A stretch of 32,806 bases of DNA from a virus: IMG/VR virus record IMGVR_UViG_3300005529_000076, positions 1-32,806 of that record. One strand, given 5' to 3'. This document shows positions 12,567 to 21,484 of this stretch, piece by piece. The notes under the pieces are model-generated. The model was not told the DNA's origin and did not search any database. It saw only the letters and a program-made list of their open reading frames with translations. How positions within the stretch are numbered: position 1 is the first letter of the stretch; each line of letters begins with the position of its first letter. The translations under genes and the position numbers were made by a program.

Positions 12567-14477
12567 CTATTGGCCTACCGATACGAACGAGCGACCGTTC
12601 CACTGGAAGACGCCCTTCGGCGTCTCATAGGCCCGGCCAGGTACAAGCTTGGATGGATCGGGCCGGGAGAGCAGCGGCAGGGGCGCCAGCGTTGGCATAG
12701 ACTCGCCGAGGTCGTTCTCGCTGAACCCGTGGTCGGTCGCGTACTTCACATCCGCTGCATGCTGTTGCTGCAAGAGGCGCATGTGGCTCTCGCCATAGCT
12801 ATAGGCTGTCTCCAGCAGTTGCTGAGCGACATTGGCGGGCAGGAAGCCCTTGCCCTGCCACTTGTTGATCTCGCCGATGAACTCGGCCGGCGCGCCGATC
12901 TCGCTGAGGAAGGTGTTGAGAACGCTGCCTCTAACCCCGATGCCCGGATTGAAGCTGCGCAGCGCCGTATCGATCGACGCCATCGAGACCGGCGTAGAAG
13001 GACCAACGGACTTGATGGCGCCGATGAGGCCGTTGATCGCGGTCGCCGTATTGGCGGCGTTCTTGTAGTTCTCTCCCGTCATGAACTGCTGGCCGCGCTG
13101 GCTCATGAGGCTCGGATTGAATGTGCCGTCGCCGCTTACTGGAGTGGCCTCGCCGGTCGCGTTGTTCACCTGGTAGCGCTCGCCAGGCTTTCCGCCCTGA
13201 ACCTGTGTTCCGTCCTTGATCGAGTAGAGCGGACCGGTGTCACCGACTACATCGCTCCCCGAGAACGTGGTTCCCGGAACCGTGCTGTTGGCTGGCGCCG
13301 CGTTCGCAGCGCTGGACGTATCAGGCTGACCGGCCATCGCACGACTGAGTGGCGCCCGGCCGTTCTCGAACTGGAAGATGGCCCCGGCGAGCTTGTTGAT
13401 CGTGTCCGAGTTCGTCATGTCGAGCGGATCGTTCGGCTTCACGCCGAGCTGGTCTGCGACGAACTTGGTATAGGCCCCCGTGTTGTTGCGTTTGTCGCTT
13501 GCCGGCGCCCAGCGGGCGATGATCTTGCCGACCGTGTTCAGCCCGCGCTGACCGTAGCTCTGCAGGTTGGTCGCCGCGGCGCGGATGCCATCGTTCGGAT
13601 CGCCGAAGATCGCGAAGCCCTGAGCGTCCACGCCCGTCTGGCCCGGCCACATCTGGCCGTTGGGCAAAGCTTTGAGGTTGCCCCAATTGTTGTTGCGGAT
13701 GCCGCGCGGGCCACCGGTGGGCGTCGCCGTGGGAGCGGCAGCGGCTGGCGCGGGCGCTGTGGTATCCGCCTGCGACGCTGGTTGGCCAATCTGCGAGATG
13801 TTGAAGCCGTTGACCGCCGGCGTCGATACGCGCGGCTTCTCGCCCGGCCCCAGCTTATTGAAGATGGAGTAAGTGCCGAGCGGCCCCTTGCGAGTATCGT
13901 AAAGGATGCCGTCGCCAGTCTTCACCTCGCCGCTGAGCTGCTGGCCGCCACTGAAGAGATTGCCGCTTGCATCCACCGAGAAGCCCCGGCCTGAGGTCGG
14001 GTCAATTCCGGTGACGGGGTTATAGTTGCTATCTCCGGTCGCGCCGTTGATCCCAGCATGTCCGGGCGCGAGATCGTGATAGCCATAGTTCGAGGCGAGC
14101 GCCTTGCCGGTCTCCTGCATGTTGAGCAGCGCGGCGCGTTGCTGGTCCTCGGGCAGGTTGGCGATGGCTTGCATCTGCGCCCGGAACCAATTGAGCTGCG
14201 CCTGCCGCTGCGCGAGGTTCATCGCGATGCTGGAGGGAACCGCCTTCAGCTCCGAGCCGAGCGCGGAGACGTAGTTGAACGGCAGCATGGCGAGGTCGCC
14301 TGCCGCGCCCAGCGCCGTGCGCCCGAGATTGCCGAGGAACGACGGCTGGCCCTGTTGCGGCTGCGCCTGGGGCGCTTGCACCGCGCCCTGGCCGTTGTCG
14401 TTCGAGGGAACGAGCACGGGGTTTCCATCGCCGTCCAGGACGATGGTGGCGGCGTTGGTTCCCATCAGACCGGGCAT
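12567..14477 (-). CDS. Virion protein with probable peptidoglycan-active domain (636 aa)
   Basis: An N-terminal tail (MPGLMGTN...) and a linker lead to a domain at about residues 257-380: RGIRNNNWGNL, then W.GQ.G.D..GFAIFGDPNDGIRA and YGQRGLNTVGKIIARWAP, ending TGAYTKFVADQLGV. From memory this is a phage virion domain thought to open the cell wall during DNA entry; the usual NNNPGN appears here as NNNWGN. The C-terminal 200 residues are helical and probably structural. It is transcribed with the neighbouring ejection proteins, and its stop is 2 bp from the next start. Confidence 0.8.
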   Translation of the reverse strand: MPGLMGTNAATIVLDGDGNPVLVPSNDNGQGAVQAPQAQPQQGQPSFLGNLGRTALGAAGDLAMLPFNYVSALGSELKAVPSSIAMNLAQRQAQLNWFRAQMQAIANLPEDQQRAALLNMQETGKALASNYGYHDLAPGHAGINGATGDSNYNPVTGIDPTSGRGFSVDASGNLFSGGQQLSGEVKTGDGILYDTRKGPLGTYSIFNKLGPGEKPRVSTPAVNGFNISQIGQPASQADTTAPAPAAAAPTATPTGGPRGIRNNNWGNLKALPNGQMWPGQTGVDAQGFAIFGDPNDGIRAAATNLQSYGQRGLNTVGKIIARWAPASDKRNNTGAYTKFVADQLGVKPNDPLDMTNSDTINKLAGAIFQFENGRAPLSRAMAGQPDTSSAANAAPANSTVPGTTFSGSDVVGDTGPLYSIKDGTQVQGGKPGERYQVNNATGEATPVSGDGTFNPSLMSQRGQQFMTGENYKNAANTATAINGLIGAIKSVGPSTPVSMASIDTALRSFNPGIGVRGSVLNTFLSEIGAPAEFIGEINKWQGKGFLPANVAQQLLETAYSYGESHMRLLQQQHAADVKYATDHGFSENDLGESMPTLAPLPLLSRPDPSKLVPGRAYETPKGVFQWNGRSFVSVGQ

Positions 14478-14478
14478 C

Positions 14479-14868
14479 TCATCCGCCTCCGCCGAACAGG
14501 CGCTGCATCAGGGACTGGAACTGCCCCAGCTTGTGCGCGTGGTCGCTCATCGCCGCCATGCCCGGCATCGCCTGCCGGTGGGCGTAGCCAGGTGGAACCG
14601 TCGCCTGGGTGAACACCGGCATCTGCCCCGGCCCTGGCTGCACCACAGGCCCGAATGGCACGAGGTCGAGTGGCGGCAGCGGCACGTTCGGAATCGGCAC
14701 GACGCCCGCCCCAAGGCCAAGGCTTCCCAGGCCGGAGGGTCCACCGCTCATGGGTGGCGCAGAGGGCGGCAGCATGACCTGGCCGCCGGAAGCATCCGCC
14801 TGGCCCATGACGTTGCCCTGAGCGTCCACATAGATGGGAGTGCTGGTCGTGCCGAAGAAGCCGGGCAT
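14479..14868 (-). CDS. Pro/Gly-rich small virion protein (129 aa)
   Basis: The start ATG at 14868 directly follows the previous stop. The N-terminus MPGFFGTTSTPIYVDAQGN resembles the first 20 residues of the next gene (MPGLMGT...IVLDGDGN). A long Pro/Gly-rich segment (about 35-100) is followed by a helix ending in LFGGGG (SDHAHKLGQFQSLMQRLFGGGG). The shared leader suggests a common virion-targeting signal. Probably a minor ejection or capsid component; no enzyme motif. Confidence 0.72.
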   Translation of the reverse strand: MPGFFGTTSTPIYVDAQGNVMGQADASGGQVMLPPSAPPMSGGPSGLGSLGLGAGVVPIPNVPLPPLDLVPFGPVVQPGPGQMPVFTQATVPPGYAHRQAMPGMAAMSDHAHKLGQFQSLMQRLFGGGG

Positions 14869-15972
14869 CTAGCCGCCGCCTCCGGCGCCGCCAGCACCGA
14901 CGTTGAGCGAGATGGGCAGGCCGAAGTTGAAGCCCGACGATTTGCTCGATCCCTTGCTCTGCGATTGGGTGAGCGTCGGATCGCCGGCCAGGCCCAGCGT
15001 CTGGTTGCGCAGTTGCTGCACCGCGAAGGCGTACTGTTGCGGGTTGAGGTAGTTGTTCTGGTAGGCCCAATCCAACAGGGCCTGTTGCTGGGCCTGCTTC
15101 TGGCTGCCGACCTGTTCTTCGAGGCTCGCCCGCGTGGCCGCGTCGGTGAGCTGCTGTTCGCCCATCGACGCCAAGGTCTGAGCACCGGAGAGTTTCAGCG
15201 CTTCGGCCGCTTGCTGGGCCGACTGATTGCTCTGCGCGGCCGAGAGTGCGGCGCCCATGTTCGCAAGGTTCGTCTCGGTCGTGTTGCCGGCGTTGGTCTG
15301 CCCGACCGTGAGCGCCGCCCCGAGGTTGCCCTGCTGGGCCTGAAGGTTCCGATCCGCGTCGGCCGCCGCGGTCGCCTGGGCCTGCGTATAGCCGGCCGCC
15401 CGAAGGTTGGCGATGGTCTGCGCAAGACCGATCAAGGTCTGGCTGTCGGTGACGCCATTCTCCACTGAAAGCGCATTCCCCCGCCAGGCGCCGAGCTTGG
15501 TGGCGTCGGAGGCGTTCTGGTTGCGGGTGAGCGCGATCGAGTTCAGCGCGTTGTTGGTGGTCGCGTCCACCACGTCGTTGGTGTAGGGGTTCAGGTACTT
15601 CGACAGGTCCATGTCGCCGACGTTCTGAGCGCTCAGCGTCGGGATGGTGCTGCGGTCGATCAGCCCCGCGCTGGCGGGATTGGCCGAGATCGACATTGGA
15701 GTATAGCCGCCGATCGCCTTGGCCGCGTCGATGCCGCTCTGGAGCGTGGAGGCGCCGGTCTGGTTCTTGGCGATGTCCCCCACCATGGAAAACGCCTTCA
15801 GCTGCTCGGGGCTGAAGTCGGCCACGTCCGTGCCGGTATAGGGCTGGTAGGTCGGGAAGGTGTTGACGAACTGATTGTAGTTGCCGAGCAGGGCCGCCTT
15901 GATGTCGGGATCGAGCGCCTGGGTCGTGGTGCTCTGCTGCTTGGAGGATGATGACTGCTTGCCGAAGCTCAT
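14869..15972 (-). CDS. Helical ejection/tail-associated virion protein (367 aa)
   Basis: Begins with a Ser/Gln run (MSFGKQSSSSKQQSTTTQ), then PTYQPYTGTDVADFSPEQLKAF and YLNPYTNDVVDATTNNALNSI. The middle (about 190-310) is a long Gln/Ala-rich coiled coil. It ends with SGFNFGLPISLNVGAGGAGGGG. From memory, the YLNPYT..V motif and Gln/Ala coiled coil recur in podophage proteins encoded beside ejection proteins. The start overlaps the upstream stop. Likely structural; exact place in the virion unknown. Confidence 0.75.
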   Translation of the reverse strand: MSFGKQSSSSKQQSTTTQALDPDIKAALLGNYNQFVNTFPTYQPYTGTDVADFSPEQLKAFSMVGDIAKNQTGASTLQSGIDAAKAIGGYTPMSISANPASAGLIDRSTIPTLSAQNVGDMDLSKYLNPYTNDVVDATTNNALNSIALTRNQNASDATKLGAWRGNALSVENGVTDSQTLIGLAQTIANLRAAGYTQAQATAAADADRNLQAQQGNLGAALTVGQTNAGNTTETNLANMGAALSAAQSNQSAQQAAEALKLSGAQTLASMGEQQLTDAATRASLEEQVGSQKQAQQQALLDWAYQNNYLNPQQYAFAVQQLRNQTLGLAGDPTLTQSQSKGSSKSSGFNFGLPISLNVGAGGAGGGG

Positions 15973-16343
15973 GCCGTGATCTCCTTCAAGAGATAGACCG
16001 CCTGCGGCTTGAACCCGAAGGGGGCGAACACGCGCTCCCAGCCCTTGCGGCCAGCAAGGCTCAGGTGCGTTGCGTCATGCTCGATCGCCCAGCGCTCGCA
16101 GGCCGGGTACATCTCGTTCACCAGCTCGGCCATGTCCCCGCCGGCCAGCCACATGTTGAGAACCTTGGCGCGGGGGAAAAACCACCACTGGCACACCGCC
16201 GCAGCCTGCTTGCCCGGCCAGAAATGCGCGTTGTGGGTCGCGATCTCCTGCTCGACATCCTCGATCGAGTAGAAGCCGCCATCGCGCTTCAGCGCATCCT
16301 CGATCCAGGGGCGGCAACGCTCCCATTCGGCGCGGATGCTCAA
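15969..16343 (-). CDS. GNAT-like small phage protein (124 aa)
   Basis: Starts at TTG 16343, overlapping the previous stop as TTGA; a GTG at 16352 is an alternative. WERCRPWIEDALKRDGGFYSIEDVEQEI opens the protein, a beta region follows (AAVCQWWFFPRAKVLNMWLAGG), then ERWAIEHDATHLSLAGRKGWERVFAPFGFKPQAVYLLKEI. The end resembles the last strands of GNAT acetyltransferases (GRKGW...GF...L.K.l), and phage homologues I recall are annotated that way. The acetyl-CoA motif Q/RxxGxG/A is not evident, so activity is doubtful. Confidence 0.72.
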   Translation of the reverse strand: MSIRAEWERCRPWIEDALKRDGGFYSIEDVEQEIATHNAHFWPGKQAAAVCQWWFFPRAKVLNMWLAGGDMAELVNEMYPACERWAIEHDATHLSLAGRKGWERVFAPFGFKPQAVYLLKEITA

Positions 16344-16771
16344 CTGAACCACGCGCCGTCCTGCGTGCAGTAGTAGGTGGTCGTGGTCCCCGCGGGTTGG
16401 GAAACGCCCGTGCCGGTGGCCACGCCATTGATCGTGTCGGGCGAGGTTCCGAACACCTGAGCCGCGTTCGCGCCCTTGTTGATCACCGTCTGTTTCAAGC
16501 CCGCCTCGGCCGGCATCAGGAGCAGGCTGTCGGCCGCGCTCGCAACAGTCCCGATGTGGTTGATTCGCGCCGTCAGCGCCGTCGCGCTCGCCTGGCCGCC
16601 TCCGGCATGGGCCGTGATCCCGTGCGCGAAGGTCTCGAACAGGCGCTCGCCGTTGACCAGGCGGACATCCTGACCCGACTTCAGCACCCGAGCATCGTTG
16701 CGCTCGATCTCGGCGTTCAGCCGATTCCCCCAGTCGTTGAAGTCGCCTTGCGGCGGCCGGGGCAGCCTCAC
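16340..16771 (-). CDS. Small structural phage protein (143 aa)
   Basis: Overlaps the nozzle gene by 4 bp. The N-terminal RLPRPPQGDFNDWGNRLNAEIERNDARVLKSGQDV is helical and likely docks on tail or fibre proteins. The C-terminal part is strand-rich and Thr/Gly-rich (INGVATGTGVSQPAGTTTTYYCTQDGAWFS), as in appendage proteins. Together they suggest a short fibre or tip protein. No enzyme motif. Confidence 0.7.
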   Translation of the reverse strand: MRLPRPPQGDFNDWGNRLNAEIERNDARVLKSGQDVRLVNGERLFETFAHGITAHAGGGQASATALTARINHIGTVASAADSLLLMPAEAGLKQTVINKGANAAQVFGTSPDTINGVATGTGVSQPAGTTTTYYCTQDGAWFS

Positions 16772-18279
16772 CGCTCGCCCGCCATCCGGAAATCAAGCCG
16801 GGGAATCCCGACCCGGAAGTCAGCCGCTGCGGCTGCCGTGAGCCTCATGCGCGCCTCTCGGCCGGAAACCCGAAGCCCCGTAGGGTTGGCCATCGTATAA
16901 GGCCCCCAGGTCGTCTCTGGCCCCGTGGGAAAGAACCGCGTGTAGAAGGTCGCGTTGACATCCCCGACCGTCAGGCTGTCGGGGACCATCTCCACGATAT
17001 CGAAGACGTGGGTGCCGTTGTGGAGGCCGTTGAGTACGTCACCGGCCGCGGTCTGATCCACCTCGATCGGGCCGCTCTCGGCGTAAGGGGTGGATGCGCC
17101 CGAATAGGAGAATCCCGTCTCGTGGGTCCAGCTCGCCCCCGATGAATCGACCATGATCGGGTTAGTGAACAGCGAGGCTTCCACCCCGCAAAGCCGGACG
17201 AGCGAACCGATCGCCCAATGGTTCTCCCGGTAGTTCCAGGTGACGTAACTGTCGATCTCGACGCTCGTCCCCGAGGGATAGAACCAGGTGAACTCGCCGA
17301 AGGTCGAGTTATGGATCGCCCACACTTTCGACCGCTGCGTCTGGTTGAGGCGGGAGAAGACGTAATCCCCAACGTCGCTCTCGACCGCCGAGACCGCGCC
17401 GTCGTACTTCCAGAACCCACTGAGGCTCATCCAGGCGACCAGATCGCCCGAGGTCGCGAACCCCGCCTGACTGATGATGCCGCAGTCCTCGCCGACCACC
17501 TGGAACGAATAGACGAGCGGCAAGCCGAGATAGGTGGCAAGATGAACGTCGGTGGAGGTGAAGAGCAGCGTTCCTGAGCGGGTGCGAAGCCCGCACATGA
17601 GTTGCCCCGGCGTCTGAAGCGCATACGAACGGGCTTGGTTGGTCGCTGAAGGCGTCCAGCTTGTCGTGCTCGACTGATCCGGCCACTGGATGTTTCGGGG
17701 GTCTCCGCCGGCCCCGAGGGCGAAGATGAAGCCCTCTTGAGTGACGCAGACGCCCCGGCAGCTGGTCGGCGAGCCGGAGCATTGAGCGGCGACGTGCGAG
17801 GTGTTGAGGTCCCAGCTGTAGATCTTGCCGTCTTCGGCGTTGCAGGCGATCGGCGTCTGTTCGAGGGTGTCGAGGCTCCAAACCGTGGCCGGAAGCAGGA
17901 TGTTCGATCCCGAGCGGGGATCGCCATAGGTCCCGGTTCCGTAGGTGCTGTTGCCGTAGCCTGCCGCGTTGGTCGCATCGGCCCGGCCGGCGGTGAGGCC
18001 GGCAGGCGTGATATCGCTCATGCCGCCCGAGCGGTCGAAGACGTAGAGGTGGTTGTGCGTCCCCACCATCAGCCAGAGCAGGCTGGAGCTATCCAGCCAG
18101 TCCATGGCCCGTCTCGGGGCTCCAGTGACGGTGGAAGCCGAGAACGCCGACCAGCCGGCCCAAGGTCTCAGGGTTCCCTCGAACCAGCGCATGAGGTTCG
18201 AATCGTACCAGCGGCCCCTGGCCTGATATTGCGTGCCGTTGCGCCAGATGCCCGGCTGGAAGGCGAGCGGGACAAGCAT
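16768..18279 (-). CDS. Tail nozzle/stabilisation protein (503 aa)
   Basis: Repeating aromatic and Trp-rich beta strands from the start (PLAFQPGIWRNGTQYQARGRWYDSNLMRWFEGTLRPWAGW) to the end match the phage tail nozzle or gp10-type 'packaged DNA stabilisation' proteins, which are beta-propellers at the tail opening. Repeated short blades such as WSLDTLEQTPIACNAEDGKIYSWD and LVAWMSLSGFWKYDGAV are visible. The gene is in the normal position, between appendage and ejection genes. Length is typical. Assignment rests on pattern, not on a database match. Confidence 0.82.
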   Translation of the reverse strand: MLVPLAFQPGIWRNGTQYQARGRWYDSNLMRWFEGTLRPWAGWSAFSASTVTGAPRRAMDWLDSSSLLWLMVGTHNHLYVFDRSGGMSDITPAGLTAGRADATNAAGYGNSTYGTGTYGDPRSGSNILLPATVWSLDTLEQTPIACNAEDGKIYSWDLNTSHVAAQCSGSPTSCRGVCVTQEGFIFALGAGGDPRNIQWPDQSSTTSWTPSATNQARSYALQTPGQLMCGLRTRSGTLLFTSTDVHLATYLGLPLVYSFQVVGEDCGIISQAGFATSGDLVAWMSLSGFWKYDGAVSAVESDVGDYVFSRLNQTQRSKVWAIHNSTFGEFTWFYPSGTSVEIDSYVTWNYRENHWAIGSLVRLCGVEASLFTNPIMVDSSGASWTHETGFSYSGASTPYAESGPIEVDQTAAGDVLNGLHNGTHVFDIVEMVPDSLTVGDVNATFYTRFFPTGPETTWGPYTMANPTGLRVSGREARMRLTAAAAADFRVGIPRLDFRMAGER

Positions 18280-18281
18280 GG

Positions 18282-18638
18282 CTAGGGCGCGACGTTCTTC
18301 CAGGTGTAGCCGGTGCTCGCCTGGGCGGTTGCTCCCAGCCGATCCGTGACGGTGCAGGTGTAGGTGGCGCGCGCGGTCACCCCGACCGAGACGCTACTGA
18401 CGCTGATGTCGGTCGTGGCCGAGGTCGGCGCCGAGGAGGCCCAAGAGGCCCCGCCAAGGTCCAGCACCTTGGCCCAGGAATAGGTGTAACCGCCGGCCCC
18501 GCCCGAGGCCGTCGCGGTGTTATTGCCGAAGTCGTGCGACGAGACGTTGGTGCTCGCGCCAGTGACCGTGGCGCCGGCGCTCAGGGAGACGCTGAGGACC
18601 GTCCCGAGTTCCAAGACGGCGGCCACGGCGCCGCTCAT
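18282..18638 (-). CDS. Ig/PKD-like domain virion protein (118 aa)
   Basis: The start is the ATG at 18638, overlapping the upstream TGA; an in-frame ATG at 18662 lies inside the fibre gene. A single beta-sandwich domain: [15 protein letters not shown], then [21 protein letters not shown]. These are the W and YxC strands of Ig-like or PKD folds. Such domains decorate tails and capsids and bind cell-surface sugars. Next to the fibre and nozzle, a tail decoration is likely. Confidence 0.75.
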   Translation of the reverse strand: MSGAVAAVLELGTVLSVSLSAGATVTGASTNVSSHDFGNNTATASGGAGGYTYSWAKVLDLGGASWASSAPTSATTDISVSSVSVGVTARATYTCTVTDRLGATAQASTGYTWKNVAP

Positions 18639-19801
18639 GTCAGATCGCCCTTGATCCACCACTCAGTGGATTTGACCTTCTCCAGCACGAAATTGCCGGG
18701 GCCTGTGCAGGTCCGCGAGCCGGTGGAGTTCGAGGGAACCCATCGGATGGTGTCGCTCGAGGAAATCGTCACCGTCGCGCCCGCATCAGCAGCGCCGGGC
18801 AGAACCGTGCCAATCGGATAGGCAACTGAGGCGTTCGTCGGGACTGTGAACGTCGCGGTGGCGGTGAAGAAGACACGCTTGCCGCGGTCGGCGGCTACCG
18901 CCGTGTAGTTCCCTGACTGACTGTTCTGCGGCAGACCCATGTAGCCCGCTTCAGTGGCGCTCATGGTCGCGAGCGGGCCGGTCAGGTCGATGCCGGCCGA
19001 GGCCGTCACCTTCCCGTTCATCGTCTCCGTGCCTGAGTGGGTGTTGTTGCCCGAGAAGGTCAGGTTGCCGTTCAGCAAGCCGAGCGTGGCGCCAGACGTG
19101 CCCGTGTTGACCGTGGAGGCCGTTCCCAGGCCCGACACGTCGGTGTTGGCGATGGCCAGCAACGTCTTGACCTGCGAGGCCGTCAGCGCCGTCGCTGACG
19201 CCGAGCCGCCCGAGTTGTTGCCAAGGATGGTGTTGTTGGCGATCGATCCCAGGACGGCGTTGGACGTATCGACCATCTGCTTGGTCGAGCCGTTGATCCG
19301 GACGAAGAAGCCGCTTGTGGTGGTCCAGGCGTCGCCGTTGTTCGGTGCGCTGGGCGCCGCGCCGTGAGGGATGTTGAGCCCTGCCCCGCCCGTCGCCGAA
19401 GCCAGCGTGTTGGCCGCGCCGTTGAAAGTGACGGCGCCGGTGTGAGTGGTGGTTCCGGTGACGGTGAGGTTGCCCGGCAGCGTGATCGTCGTGCCGTTGA
19501 TCTCGATCGCCTTGGAGCCGCCTCCGGCCAGACCCCAATCGTTGGTCCCGATGTAGTAGAGGCCGTTGTCCGTGTCGCCCGTGAAGGTGAGGGCGGGCGC
19601 GCCGACCGTACCGGCTGCGAGGATCAGCGCGCCGGTCATCGTGCCGCCGGCTTTGGGGAGCGCCGCGTTGGCCGTCGTCTGGACGCTGAAGAGCGTCGAG
19701 TCGATGGAGTCGAAAATCGTGTTGAGCTCGGTCCCCCAGGCGTTGTTGTCGCCGGAGACGATCGGCTTGCCCCACGAGAAATTGGTAGTCGGCGTCGTCA
19801 T
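18635..19801 (-). CDS. Tail fibre/spike-type protein (388 aa)
   Basis: N-terminal [30 protein letters not shown] is a short docking helix typical of tail fibres; next come fibre repeats ([40 protein letters not shown]) rich in Gly, Thr, Asn, and a C-terminal globular part ([25 protein letters not shown]...). Fibres of this kind recognise the host surface. [10 protein letters not shown] is a known fibre-family motif. Overlaps the following Ig-like gene as ATGA. Confidence 0.85.
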   Translation of the reverse strand: MTTPTTNFSWGKPIVSGDNNAWGTELNTIFDSIDSTLFSVQTTANAALPKAGGTMTGALILAAGTVGAPALTFTGDTDNGLYYIGTNDWGLAGGGSKAIEINGTTITLPGNLTVTGTTTHTGAVTFNGAANTLASATGGAGLNIPHGAAPSAPNNGDAWTTTSGFFVRINGSTKQMVDTSNAVLGSIANNTILGNNSGGSASATALTASQVKTLLAIANTDVSGLGTASTVNTGTSGATLGLLNGNLTFSGNNTHSGTETMNGKVTASAGIDLTGPLATMSATEAGYMGLPQNSQSGNYTAVAADRGKRVFFTATATFTVPTNASVAYPIGTVLPGAADAGATVTISSSDTIRWVPSNSTGSRTCTGPGNFVLEKVKSTEWWIKGDLT

Positions 19802-19810
19802 GCGGCTACC

Positions 19811-21481
19811 TCAGTTCCAGGTGGTTCCGGTCGGGGGGACGACGGTCCAGGGATCGTCGTCCGGGTTCTGCTTGGTCCAGGTCGCGGCTCCAGGTGACTG
19901 CTTTGACCAACTGTCGGCGGCAGGCTGTTGCGTGGTCCAAACCGCGCCTTCGACCGGGGACCGCCACCAAAGGCTGTTGAGCGCCTGCTGAACCCCGTCG
20001 AAGACAACGCCGCCAGCCCAGCTCAGCGGCCCCTTGAGATCGCCTGGAACACCAAAGGCTGCTTCGGTGATCGAACGGACATCACCCGCACTCACCAAGA
20101 GCTGCGACCATTCGATGCCCGATCCAGACGAACCTGCGGCGACGACGATGCCAAACCACTCGATTGGGCCGACAAGATCAGTTGCGAGGCCACTGCCGAA
20201 CGCCAAAGGCCCTCCCAGGCCCGAGGGAAGGCCGCTGGCGGCTTCGACCCGAGCTGCGGCGTCTTGCAACACTGAAGCGCCCCAAGCCGCTCTGGCGGCA
20301 TTGTCGGCCGTTGCGCTTCCCAATGCTTCGGATAGGCTGACGCTATCAGCAACGAGGCTCGCGCCCCATTCGAGGGGCGACAGCGCGTCAAAATCGAGAA
20401 ACAGCGCCCCACCGAACTCGACAGGCGCCCGGTCGTCGGCCGGCGCCGTCAGCGCGAACTCAATGGGCGGGGCGCCGTCCGCTGGGGTTCCCCTTCCCGT
20501 CTCTTCAGGAAACCCCAGATCGAAGCGCTCGCTAAGGCCGAAGTCGTTCGGCGAAGCACCGTCGATCAGCACGTTCCCGAGCCAACTGAACGGGCCGGCA
20601 ACGCCGCCAAAGGCGCCCGCACCGGGCTCGACGGGGCCTTTCAGATCAAAGGGCTCGCCTTGGCCGAACTCCGGGCGCGAGCCCGCGTCAAAGATCGCCC
20701 CCTCGCCGAAGTCGAGCAATGTCGTGCCATCCGCCTTGGCGATCGTCCACCATTCCGCGCGCGTGATGACATCGCTGGCGATGCCCCCGCCAAAGTCTGT
20801 TGGGCTGCCATTGTCGAAGGTGACGCTGGTGCCCGCTGACGCGCCCTTGAAGGTGTAGACGTCGCAGGCCCAGTTCCCGCTCGTGATCGAGGGGTTGTAT
20901 GTGACGGTCGTGGTTGCCGACACGATGTCGTAGCCAACGTGAAGCCTGCGGTTGTTGGAGCCGTTGACGGTAGCCAGGCTGGTGAAAGCGGCGTCTTCGG
21001 TGCCGAACGCAGTGCTATAGGTCGCCACACATCCGATGATGATTTCGGAGGCCTGCGCCAGGGTGCCCGTGGCCTTCGAGGGACTGGTCGAGTTGCCGCT
21101 CGCGAGCGTGCCGTTGACGTCGAGCGGAGTGGAGGCAAGTCCGGTGATCACGGCGGCGATGATGTTCGCACCAACCGCGCCGCCGGTTGTCGTGTAGCTG
21201 GCGGTAATCGTCCCGCCGTTCGGGAGGTCGTTGGCCGAGCTGTTGCAGTAGAACGCCTTCATCGCGCCGTCGCTGGCTGCGAAGGTTCCGCCGTTCAAAG
21301 CGGTGTAGGTGTTGCCGGCGCTGTCGGTGACGGTGATCGAGGAACTGGCCGAGCTGAACGCCCCGAGGCCGACCAGCACGAAGATGTAGGAGCCGACCGG
21401 GCTGTCTTGGGTGGTGGTGACGCTAAAGGACGACGCGTTGGTGCTGGTCCCCGACGCGATCAGAGTCGCGGCGATCGCCAT
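19811..21481 (-). CDS. Virion protein with 14-residue repeats and Trp-repeat tail (556 aa)
   Basis: Residues 1-215 form a beta-rich head (FSVTTTQDSPVGSYIFVLVGLG, ITVTDSAGNTYTALNGGTFA). Residues about 225-500 are roughly nineteen imperfect 14-residue repeats with consensus near x-P-(I/V/L)-E-(W/F)-G-x-x-L-x-x-D-x-x. The end (514-556) has five Trp residues ten apart in a W(T/S)xQxP motif. From memory, PxEW...D repeats occur in uncharacterised phage structural proteins. It is probably an elongated tail appendage or fibre shaft, with the Trp tail as an attachment or trimer tip. No enzyme motif. Confidence 0.78.
   Translation of the reverse strand: MAIAATLIASGTSTNASSFSVTTTQDSPVGSYIFVLVGLGAFSSASSSITVTDSAGNTYTALNGGTFAASDGAMKAFYCNSSANDLPNGGTITASYTTTGGAVGANIIAAVITGLASTPLDVNGTLASGNSTSPSKATGTLAQASEIIIGCVATYSTAFGTEDAAFTSLATVNGSNNRRLHVGYDIVSATTTVTYNPSITSGNWACDVYTFKGASAGTSVTFDNGSPTDFGGGIASDVITRAEWWTIAKADGTTLLDFGEGAIFDAGSRPEFGQGEPFDLKGPVEPGAGAFGGVAGPFSWLGNVLIDGASPNDFGLSERFDLGFPEETGRGTPADGAPPIEFALTAPADDRAPVEFGGALFLDFDALSPLEWGASLVADSVSLSEALGSATADNAARAAWGASVLQDAAARVEAASGLPSGLGGPLAFGSGLATDLVGPIEWFGIVVAAGSSGSGIEWSQLLVSAGDVRSITEAAFGVPGDLKGPLSWAGGVVFDGVQQALNSLWWRSPVEGAVWTTQQPAADSWSKQSPGAATWTKQNPDDDPWTVVPPTGTTWN
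19814..19942 (-). repeat. Trp repeats with 10-residue period (protein level)
   Basis: The C-terminal 43 residues of the 556-aa protein carry Trp at 515, 525, 535, 545 and 555, each followed by (T/S)-x-x-x-P-like residues. Coding period is 30 bp. Confidence 0.8.
19982..20809 (-). repeat. Array of 14-residue repeats (protein level)
   Basis: About nineteen degenerate units of 14 residues (42 bp) inside the 556-aa gene. Examples are SPNDFGLSERFDLG, GPFSWLGNVLIDGA and GPLSWAGGVVFDGV. The DNA has drifted, so this is a protein-level repeat. Confidence 0.78.
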
Positions 21482-21484
21482 GGC

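Noticed and set aside
12510-13994. 494-residue + strand protein opposite the ejection genes
   Set aside because: Antisense shadow of a well-supported - strand gene; Arg-rich composition typical of such shadows in GC-rich DNA.
14275-15468. 397-residue + strand protein
   Set aside because: Overlaps three - strand structural genes and lacks any recognisable feature.
19811-21481. Diversity-generating retroelement target
   Set aside because: The gene has repeats but no reverse transcriptase or template repeat was seen in the window.
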